A stretch of 7,361 nt of DNA, from positions 1-7,361 of the forward strand of contig JAAYXZ010000172.1 of assembly GCA_012515635.1 (NCBI GenBank), given 5' to 3'. The notes below the pieces were generated by a model. The model had not been told where the DNA came from, did not search any database, and saw nothing but the letters and a program-made list of their open reading frames with translations. The translations under genes were made by a program, and so were the position numbers. Below are positions 1-4,601 of this stretch, piece after piece; the first letter of the stretch is position 1, and each line of letters starts with the position of its first letter. The stretch is from Elusimicrobiota bacterium. GTDB lineage: Bacteria; Ratteibacteria; UBA8468; B48-G9; JAFGKM01.

Positions 1-126
1 AGTTATAGCATTGATTAGCAGAAAAAAAAGGATAGCGCCATACACAAAAAAATGCGCTTTTTCCCTTTTAAAAACTATGCCCGCATAAGCAACCAAAAAT
101 ATTAGGATTAATAATAATTTATTCAT
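1..126 (-). CDS. N-terminal fragment of a membrane permease, ion-transporter (ArsB/NhaD/CitT-like) superfamily
   Basis: An open frame of 42 codons starts at the ATG at 126-124 and runs off the window with no stop. Its ATG overlaps the helicase TGA as ATGA, with a weak Shine-Dalgarno (TGGA) about 7 bases upstream. The residues form two hydrophobic helices (about 3-18 and 26-41) separated by a short basic loop (FKREKAHF). The pattern of a helix ending in VAYAGIVF, a charged turn, then YGAILFFLL resembles the first two helices of the ArsB/NhaD/SLC13 ion-transporter superfamily, whose members move anions, dicarboxylates or Na+/H+ across the cytoplasmic membrane. Coding is well supported by the overlap and continuous frame. 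The family call rests on only 42 residues and the substrate cannot be given. It is the last gene seen of the leftward operon. Confidence 0.65.
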   Translation of the reverse strand, partial: MNKLLLILIFLVAYAGIVFKREKAHFFVYGAILFFLLINAIT

Positions 127-2036
127 CAGAAGTTCCATTTTTCATATAAATACTCTGGCATCTCTTCAAGAAAACGGGACCTCTTGTCTGTAAACGTTCT
201 ATAAAAATCTCTGGTAAAATAGGTTATACACACATCTTCTTTTGCCCGTGTTACAGCCACATAAAAAACCCTTCTTTCTTCTTCAAGCGCGTGAATATCC
301 ATAGATGATGCCGGGTGCGGGAAGTGATTGGCAGAGACGCCTATAATGAAAACAATTTTCCACTCAAGCCCTTTTGCCTGATGTATGGTGGAAAGCACCA
401 GAGGAGATATCTCTTCCATATTCTCCCCCTTAGAATATTCTTGGAGCGATGCCTCTGATATAAAATCGGCACGACTTGAATATGAAGAGGATATCTCTTT
501 CAGCATCTCTATATCCTGGTATCTGTCCAACTCATCCTTATATTTTTTTGTAATATATCTCGCATATCCTGAATCCATTATAAGTTCAATTCCTGCCGGT
601 ATATTATTGATGGACTGTAATTTATAAATAAGCGCTAAAAGCGCGGTCAATTTACCATATGCCCTTATTTTTATATCCCCTTTTCCTAAATTTTTCACAA
701 TATCATCTAAGTTGTCCATACTTAAAATATACGGTATCAATATATCTGATGTCTTGCTCCCTATGCCTTCCGTCTGGGTAAATAATCTTCTCCAGGATAC
801 CTCATCCCTTATATTTTCCGTCACCCTGAAATATGCCATAATATCTTTTATGTGCGCCTGCTCAAAAAATCTTACTCCTCCCCTTACAATGTATGGAACT
901 TTTAATCTGGAAAACCCCATCTCTATCTCCGCCGCCTGATATCTTGACCTGAAAAGGACTCCTATATCTTTCGGGGAAACGCCGCTATTGAGAAGTTGAG
1001 ATATCCGCTGAGAGACAAAAAACGCCTCATCTCTCGGGCTATAACACCTAACAACAACGGGTTTAACACCTCCGCCTCTCGCACTCTTCAGTTTCTTTGG
1101 GTAGCGTGTCCGATTATTAGATATACTTCTATTAGCAAAATCAAGAATCTGAGGAGTGCTTCGGTAATTTGTATCAAGATAAAATGTCTTCGCTCCAGGA
1201 TAGATTCTTGAAAAATCCATAATATTGTCCACTGTCGCTCCCCTGAAAGAATATATGCTCTGAGAGTCGTCTCCCACCACCATTATATTTTTGTTGACTC
1301 GGGCAAGTTGATAAAGAATAAGCGACTGCAATTTATTTGTGTCATGATATTCATCCACAAGCACATATTTGAAGTTATCTGATATTTGAGCGCCTCTGCT
1401 CTCGTTTTTAAGCAGTTTATAACAAAAGAGCAAAAGGTCGTCGTAGTCCATAAGATTCAGTTTTCGTTTTGTCTTTTGATAATTGGTCCATATTGTCTCA
1501 AAGCGGTGTATTAAAGAAGAGTTATCAGGAAATCTTGTATTAACAATATCCTTTATGTCTTCCACTGTATTAACCGACAAACTAAATATCTTTTTGATAT
1601 CCGCCGGTTTGGGAAACTCCTCAGGAATATTTGAAGCATTTATAATATTTTTGAGGAGAGAGATACTGTCATCCTCGTCCATAATGGTATAGTTTGTGGG
1701 TATACTCAAAACTTCACCGTATCTTCTTAATAACACATTGGCAATATGGTGAAACGTTCCTGCCCATAAACCCTTTGGATAAGAGCCTATCAGATTTTCA
1801 ACCCTCGTTATCATCTCCCTTGCGGCTTTGTTTGTAAATGTAACAAGCAATAAGGAAGATGGCGAAACCCCTTGTTCCAACAGCCAGCAAACCCTATAGA
1901 CAAGAACCCTCGTTTTTCCTGAACCGGGACCTGCAAGAACAAGAGAAGAACCGCCGCCGTCTTTTACTATACGGAGTTGTTCTTCATTCAAAACTTTATC
2001 ATAAATAATATCTTTGGGAAGCTTAAGTTGTGTCAT
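126..2036 (-). CDS. UvrD/Rep/PcrA-family superfamily 1 DNA helicase
   Basis: ATP-dependent 3'-5' DNA helicase of 636 residues with the full superfamily 1A motif set. Visible are a Q-motif (NEEQ, Q20), Walker A AGPGSGKT (35-42), motif Ia VTFTNKAA (65-72), GTFHHIA (93-99), motif II VLVDEYHDTN (225-234), motif III GDDSQSIYSFRGA (255-267), motif IV LDTNYRST (287-294), motif V TIHQAKGLEW (550-559) and motif VI VAVTRAKE with Arg597. Family members act in nucleotide excision or mismatch repair, replication restart or displacement of proteins from DNA. At 636 residues it ends soon after motif VI and lacks the C-terminal extension that carries the RNA-polymerase-binding Tudor-like domain in PcrA/UvrD. 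Motif II reads DEYHD where the family normally has DEYQD or DEFQD. The start at 2036 overlaps the pyrB stop (ATGA), implying translational coupling. Whether it is the cell's UvrD/PcrA or an extra paralogue cannot be decided here, so no symbol is given. Confidence 0.95.
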   Translation of the reverse strand: MTQLKLPKDIIYDKVLNEEQLRIVKDGGGSSLVLAGPGSGKTRVLVYRVCWLLEQGVSPSSLLLVTFTNKAAREMITRVENLIGSYPKGLWAGTFHHIANVLLRRYGEVLSIPTNYTIMDEDDSISLLKNIINASNIPEEFPKPADIKKIFSLSVNTVEDIKDIVNTRFPDNSSLIHRFETIWTNYQKTKRKLNLMDYDDLLLFCYKLLKNESRGAQISDNFKYVLVDEYHDTNKLQSLILYQLARVNKNIMVVGDDSQSIYSFRGATVDNIMDFSRIYPGAKTFYLDTNYRSTPQILDFANRSISNNRTRYPKKLKSARGGGVKPVVVRCYSPRDEAFFVSQRISQLLNSGVSPKDIGVLFRSRYQAAEIEMGFSRLKVPYIVRGGVRFFEQAHIKDIMAYFRVTENIRDEVSWRRLFTQTEGIGSKTSDILIPYILSMDNLDDIVKNLGKGDIKIRAYGKLTALLALIYKLQSINNIPAGIELIMDSGYARYITKKYKDELDRYQDIEMLKEISSSYSSRADFISEASLQEYSKGENMEEISPLVLSTIHQAKGLEWKIVFIIGVSANHFPHPASSMDIHALEEERRVFYVAVTRAKEDVCITYFTRDFYRTFTDKRSRFLEEMPEYLYEKWNF

Positions 2037-2959
2037 CTTTTTGCGCCTATAGTCAGATATAAAACCGCCATCCTTACCGCTATTCCATTTGTAACTTGTT
2101 CCAATATTAGTGACCTCTCTTTTTCAACGATATCTGACTTTATTTCCACTCCCCTGTTTATGGGTCCCGGATGCATAAGAAATGCTTTGTTTTTTACTAT
2201 CTTTTTATATCGTTCCTCATCTATACTATAGTAATTGCTATACTCTTTAAGAGAGGTTAGATAATTCTCTTTCTGTCTCTCCTTTTGCAACCTTAAAAGA
2301 TAAACAACATCTGCATATTTCAAGACATCATCTATACGGTAAACAATCTTAGCCCCCATCTTTTCTATCTCTGAAGGAATTATGGTAGGTGGACCGCACA
2401 CATACACATTAGCGCCTAATTTTGTAAAGCCCCATATATTAGACCTTGCAACTCGGCTATGAAGTATATCTCCGATAATAGCTATATTTACCCCCTCTAT
2501 TCTCCCCAATCTTTCCCGCACGGTAAAAAGATCCAATAATGCCTGTGTAGGGTGCTCATGACTGCCATCCCCTGCATTGATAACCGATAAAGAGACATTT
2601 TCTGCAATAACCTTTGGCGCACCGGCAATGGAATGTCTCACGATAAAACAATCAACCTTCATTGCCTCTATATTCTTTGCAGTATCTGTGATAGTCTCTC
2701 CTTTAGAGATACTTGAAGTAGAGACATCAAAGTTTAGCACATCAGCAGAGAGCCGTTTTGCAGCGAGTTCAAAAGAAGTTTTTGTGCGGGTACTCGGTTC
2801 AAAAAAAAGGTTAACAACCGTTTTTCCTCTTAACGGAGGAATCTTTTTAATGCGGCGGGTGCTTATCTCTTTAAACGAGACAGCCATATCAAGAACCGTC
2901 TCTATCTCATTCGTTGTAAGTTCTTCCAACCCTATTAGGTCTTTTCTTCTCCATCTCAT
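2033..2959 (-). CDS. pyrB: aspartate carbamoyltransferase catalytic chain
   Basis: Catalyses carbamoyl phosphate + L-aspartate to N-carbamoyl-L-aspartate, the committed cytoplasmic step of pyrimidine synthesis. The 308 residues match the usual catalytic-chain length. Seen in order are the carbamoyl-phosphate loop FFEPSTRTKTSFE (52-64; S56-T57-R58-T59), the SKGET loop (85-89) with Lys86, Arg108-His109 followed by AGAP, NAGDGSHEHPTQALLD (128-143), HSRVARSN (167-174), the aspartate-binding LLRLQKER (221-228; R223, Q225) and HPGPINRGVEI (263-273). The aspartate-site RLQ and the PSTRT/SKGET loops separate it from ornithine carbamoyltransferase. It overlaps pyrR upstream and the helicase downstream by ATGA. 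A GGTGG sequence about 10 bases before the ATG may serve as ribosome binding site. No pyrI regulatory chain and no pyrC are adjacent within the window. The usual pyrC position after pyrB is taken by the helicase gene. Confidence 0.97.
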   Translation of the reverse strand: MRWRRKDLIGLEELTTNEIETVLDMAVSFKEISTRRIKKIPPLRGKTVVNLFFEPSTRTKTSFELAAKRLSADVLNFDVSTSSISKGETITDTAKNIEAMKVDCFIVRHSIAGAPKVIAENVSLSVINAGDGSHEHPTQALLDLFTVRERLGRIEGVNIAIIGDILHSRVARSNIWGFTKLGANVYVCGPPTIIPSEIEKMGAKIVYRIDDVLKYADVVYLLRLQKERQKENYLTSLKEYSNYYSIDEERYKKIVKNKAFLMHPGPINRGVEIKSDIVEKERSLILEQVTNGIAVRMAVLYLTIGAKR

Positions 2960-3474
2960 TTTTTATTCACCACCAGTACCTCGTCTGCTCCGTCTATCTC
3001 TTTCAACCTTACTTCAACCATTTCGGTTTTTTTTGTTTTTAAGGACATCCCTATAAAATCAGCGCTTATGGGCAACTCTCTGTGTCCTCTATCTATAAGA
3101 ACAACCAACTTTACCGATGCGGGTCTCCCCATATCGGTAATAGCATCAAGAGCAGCCCTAACAGTCCTGCCTGTAAATAATACATCATCAACCAATAGAA
3201 CATTCTTTCCGTCTATATTAAAAAGAACATCTGTTTCGGAGACAACAGGATGCGCCCCGACAGTGCTAAAATCATCCCTATAAAACGCTATATCCAAATA
3301 ACCCACTGGAATATCTTTTTTAGCAAGACACTTCTTTACCCTGTCCGCAAGAACTGCCCCTCTTCTTTTTATCCCTACTATTACAACATCCTTACGCCCT
3401 ATATTTTTTTCAATACAGGTAGTTAATTCTTTTACAAGGCTATCCATCTCTCTGCCGCTAATTATTTTTTTCAT
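2956..3474 (-). CDS. pyrR: PyrR bifunctional regulator / uracil phosphoribosyltransferase
   Basis: 172 residues of the type I phosphoribosyltransferase fold, close to the 180 or so usual for PyrR. The PRPP-binding signature VLLVDDVLFTGRTVRAALD spans 92-110. Other family marks are GIKRRG (34-39), the YRDDF loop (65-69), LIDRGHRELPI (126-136) and the downstream ADFIG (138-142). In characterised bacteria PyrR binds a specific RNA loop in pyr leaders when UMP/UTP is high and promotes termination or blocks translation; it often has weak uracil phosphoribosyltransferase activity. The ATG at 3474 is the most upstream usable start, because in-frame TAA codons lie just before it. Its ribosome site is poor (AAGG almost touching the ATG). 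There is no PyrR-loop-like motif directly before pyrR, but a candidate lies at the head of the operon (4538-4572), so autoregulation through that leader is possible. It overlaps pyrB by ATGA. Confidence 0.93.
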   Translation of the reverse strand: MKKIISGREMDSLVKELTTCIEKNIGRKDVVIVGIKRRGAVLADRVKKCLAKKDIPVGYLDIAFYRDDFSTVGAHPVVSETDVLFNIDGKNVLLVDDVLFTGRTVRAALDAITDMGRPASVKLVVLIDRGHRELPISADFIGMSLKTKKTEMVEVRLKEIDGADEVLVVNKK

Positions 3475-3547
3475 ACCTTATTTTTAGGTGTATAATTTTA
3501 AAAGATACAGGTCTTAATGGTCATATCCTTCCGGTTTTTATCTCATA
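3475..3547 (-). other. Intercistronic gap between the phosphoesterase gene and pyrR, with a possible 8-codon leader ORF
   Basis: These 73 bases are the only gap in an otherwise overlapping gene chain. On the minus strand they hold a possible leader ORF at 3524-3498 (MTIKTCIF then TAA), preceded by AAGGA that sits only one base from the ATG, which is too close for a good ribosome site. A short inverted repeat, ACCT with AGGT around a 7-base A-rich loop, ends at the pyrR ATG and could occlude its weak AAGG. I see no terminator and no convincing promoter here, so pyrR is most likely on the same transcript as the phosphoesterase gene. The leader ORF is a weak call. Confidence 0.2.
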
Positions 3548-4285
3548 TTATATACCCTGATAAACTCTCCTTGCAAGAATAGAGGGCAACCCCCTATCTA
3601 ATATTTTTTGCCTTGTGGTCTCTACAGGATATTCTATGCGGTAAAGATTAAAAAGACGCTTTTCAGTGTCATATACAGAGACACAGGCAAAAGGGAATCC
3701 GTCTCTCGGCTGTCCTGTGCTACCGACATTAATAAGATATTTGTATCCGGGGCTTATCTCTATCTTTAACCTACCGCTGAAATCCGAAGGGATTGTCTCT
3801 ATTTGCTCTTTTTCTTGGTTCTTCCTATATCCTACAGGCATATGAGTATGACCGAAAAAACATACACTCTTATCCAGCAAAGCAAATTCTTCTTTTGCGT
3901 CTTTACCTATAAGTATGTACTTGAAGAGCGGGCTGGAGATGGATGCATGAACAAACAGAACATCGTCCATCTCGTCTTTCTCCTTAAAGTTTTTGATAGA
4001 CGTCAAGGCATTATCCGATAGGATTTTTTCTGTCCATTCAAGAGCGATTCTGGCGGCTTCCTTAAAAGCTCTATAGTTGCCTGTTATAATGCCTTCTTCG
4101 TGGTTGCCTTTAAGTATGAGATTTGCCTCTGATACAACGACATTAATACACTCTTCAGGGTTGGGACCATAACCAACAGTATCCCCTAATACGGCAAGAA
4201 AGTCCGTTTTATCTTTCAGAAAAAGGATGGACGTAGTCAGGGCTTCAAGATTTCCATGGGCATCAGAGATTATGCCTATTTTCAT
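3548..4285 (-). CDS. calcineurin-like metallophosphoesterase (YfcE/MJ0936-like group)
   Basis: A 245-residue dimetal phosphoesterase with the full superfamily motif set: SDAHGN with Asp8 and His10, GDTVGYGPNP with Asp35, GNHEE with Asn61-His62, the FVHAS His113, and GHTHMP with His146 and His148. A conserved INVGSTGQPRDG stretch (185-196) follows. The C-terminal DRGLPSILARRVYQG is typical of a widespread bacterial subgroup of uncertain substrate. Relatives hydrolyse phosphodiesters or phosphomonoesters, sometimes nucleotides. No signal peptide is seen, so it should be cytoplasmic. The start at 4285 fits the family start (MKIGIISDAHGN), but the nearest Shine-Dalgarno, AGGAG at 4301-4297, is 11 bases away and lies partly in a palindrome. 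The start also overlaps the stop of a possible 18-residue ORF as ATGA. It is promoter-proximal to pyrR-pyrB on the same strand. A role in nucleotide turnover is a guess from position only. Confidence 0.93.
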   Translation of the reverse strand: MKIGIISDAHGNLEALTTSILFLKDKTDFLAVLGDTVGYGPNPEECINVVVSEANLILKGNHEEGIITGNYRAFKEAARIALEWTEKILSDNALTSIKNFKEKDEMDDVLFVHASISSPLFKYILIGKDAKEEFALLDKSVCFFGHTHMPVGYRKNQEKEQIETIPSDFSGRLKIEISPGYKYLINVGSTGQPRDGFPFACVSVYDTEKRLFNLYRIEYPVETTRQKILDRGLPSILARRVYQGI

Positions 4286-4338
4286 TGAGAACAGTTCTCC
4301 TGATACGTTTTAATATCTAATTGTATCTCCTCCAACAT
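4282..4338 (-). CDS. possible 18-residue small ORF coupled to the phosphoesterase gene
   Basis: The frame reads MLEEIQLDIKTYQENCSQ and then stops at a TGA that overlaps the phosphoesterase ATG as ATGA. This is the same junction used by the next genes of the operon. An in-frame TAG eight codons upstream of the ATG bounds it on the 5' side. The residues would form a charged, amphipathic helix. Against it, no strong Shine-Dalgarno precedes the ATG (only GAAAAGAAG), and the length is well within chance. The internal GGAGGAG encodes Glu-Glu. It could be a translated leader that feeds ribosomes to the phosphoesterase start, a remnant of a longer gene, or chance. Confidence 0.3.
   Translation of the reverse strand: MLEEIQLDIKTYQENCSQ
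4287..4299. repeat. 13-base perfect palindrome overlapping the phosphoesterase ribosome site
   Basis: GAGAAC and GTTCTC flank a single central base, starting two bases before the phosphoesterase ATG and covering part of its Shine-Dalgarno. A one-base spacer is too short for an RNA hairpin using the whole arms, so if functional it is more likely a site for a dimeric DNA-binding protein. Six-base arms at this spacing are expected about twice by chance in 7 kb; position is the only argument for function. Confidence 0.3.
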
Positions 4339-4353
4339 TTTTTGCTTCTTTTC

Positions 4354-4380
4354 AAGGGGTCTCTACGTTCTATTCCCCTT
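4354..4380 (-). other. hairpin at the 5' end of the proximal leftward transcript
   Basis: AAGGGG (4380-4375, minus strand) is matched by CCCCTT (4359-4354) with a 15-base loop. If transcription starts near 4385 from the promoter at 4392-4421, this stem would lie at the extreme 5' end of the mRNA and could stabilise it. It has no U-tract on the minus strand and so is not a terminator. The six-pair stem is all that supports it. Confidence 0.25.
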
Positions 4381-4391
4381 TTGTCCCTTTT

Positions 4392-4421
4392 ATTATAGCA
4401 TCTTTCATTTTTTTTTACCAA
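4392..4421 (-). promoter_or_regulatory. candidate proximal promoter of the phosphoesterase-pyrR-pyrB operon
   Basis: On the minus strand TTGGTA (4421-4416) and a perfect TATAAT (4397-4392) are 18 bases apart. The spacer is A-rich, with a run of nine A. A start near 4385 would give a leader of about 100 bases before the phosphoesterase ATG. The -35 matches TTGACA at four of six positions. This promoter lies downstream of the putative attenuator, so it would allow PyrR-independent expression. Confidence 0.42.
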
Positions 4422-4441
4422 ATTTTCGCAGGAATTGCAAT

Positions 4442-4462
4442 AAAAAACAGAAGCAACTTCTG
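4442..4462 (-). terminator. intrinsic terminator or attenuator in the upstream leftward leader
   Basis: Read on the minus strand, CAGAAG (4462-4457), loop TTG and CTTCTG (4453-4448) form a perfect six-pair stem followed at once by six T (4447-4442). It lies between two divergent operons, where a leftward terminator has no gene to end unless a leftward RNA starts upstream, as the extended -10 at 4578-4586 allows. That makes an attenuator plausible. The stem is short and only half GC, so termination may be weak. Confidence 0.4.
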
Positions 4463-4537
4463 AAAATTTTATGTCTTTCAAAAAGATATAAAAGATGCAG
4501 TTCCCTTTATTCCCCTTCTCTTTTTATATTTCCCGCA

Positions 4538-4572
4538 TTATCCCTTGACACTGCCTCTCTGCGCAGGTATAA
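4538..4572 (-). promoter_or_regulatory. candidate PyrR-binding RNA loop
   Basis: On the minus strand CAGAGAGGC (4561-4553) matches the loop and 3' arm of the Bacillus PyrR-binding consensus ARUCCNGNGAGGYU. Pairs C4566-G4551, U4565-A4552, G4564-C4553 and C4563-G4554 make an upper stem. The consensus C-G pair closing the hexaloop is replaced by G4562 opposite G4555. A lower stem can form from UUAUACC (4572-4566) and GGGAUAA (4544-4538), six of seven positions pairing, with a 3'-side bulge ending in CAA; C4566 can pair in only one of the two stems. A lower stem beginning GG after a 3' bulge is also the arrangement I recall for Bacillus binding loops. It is on the strand of the pyrR operon and upstream of a terminator-like hairpin. 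The fold was done by eye. Confidence 0.35.
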
Positions 4573-4573
4573 C
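4545..4573 (+). promoter_or_regulatory. sigma-70-type promoter of dnaG-rpoD
   Basis: A perfect TTGACA (4545-4550) and TATAAC (4568-4573) are separated by the ideal 17 bases. Transcription would start near 4580, leaving a leader of about 20 bases before the dnaG ATG. The spacer contains an 8-base palindrome, CTGCGCAG. A second TATAAC (4580-4585) repeats the -10 sequence 12 bases further on. The spacer and -35 are also the template for the PyrR-loop-like motif on the other strand. Confidence 0.85.
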
Positions 4574-4577
4574 CTCT

Positions 4578-4586
4578 ATTATAACA
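4578..4586 (-). promoter_or_regulatory. candidate upstream extended -10 promoter of the leftward operon
   Basis: The minus strand reads TGTTATAAT, a perfect extended -10 (TGnTATAAT). No TTGACA-like box stands 16-19 bases upstream, which extended -10 promoters can do without. The start would fall near 4571, right at the candidate PyrR loop, giving a leader of about 285 bases to the phosphoesterase. It abuts the dnaG -10, so polymerase could not occupy both promoters at once. Confidence 0.35.
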
Positions 4587-4601
4587 AAGGTGGATTAATA
4601 G

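Noticed and set aside
2577..3056. 159-codon plus-strand open frame across the pyrB/pyrR junction
   Set aside because: It is wholly antisense to two well-supported enzymes, has no recognisable domain and is an expected shadow of their coding frame.
3491..3496. Perfect TATAAT on the plus strand between pyrR and the phosphoesterase gene
   Set aside because: No -35 partner, no extended TG, and it would only produce antisense RNA into the phosphoesterase gene. It is likely chance in AT-rich DNA.
3500..3530. ATGACC and TAAAAT about 18 bases apart on the minus strand as a pyrR promoter
   Set aside because: Both hexamers are poor matches, and the operon layout does not need a promoter here.
4354..4380. 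AAGGGG/CCCCTT hairpin as a plus-strand terminator
   Set aside because: On the plus strand it is followed by a mixed TTGTCCC rather than a clean T-tract, the loop is 15 bases, and no rightward gene ends there.
4471..4488. Six-codon plus-strand frame in the divergent region
   Set aside because: No Shine-Dalgarno, upstream of the dnaG promoter, and too short to distinguish from chance.
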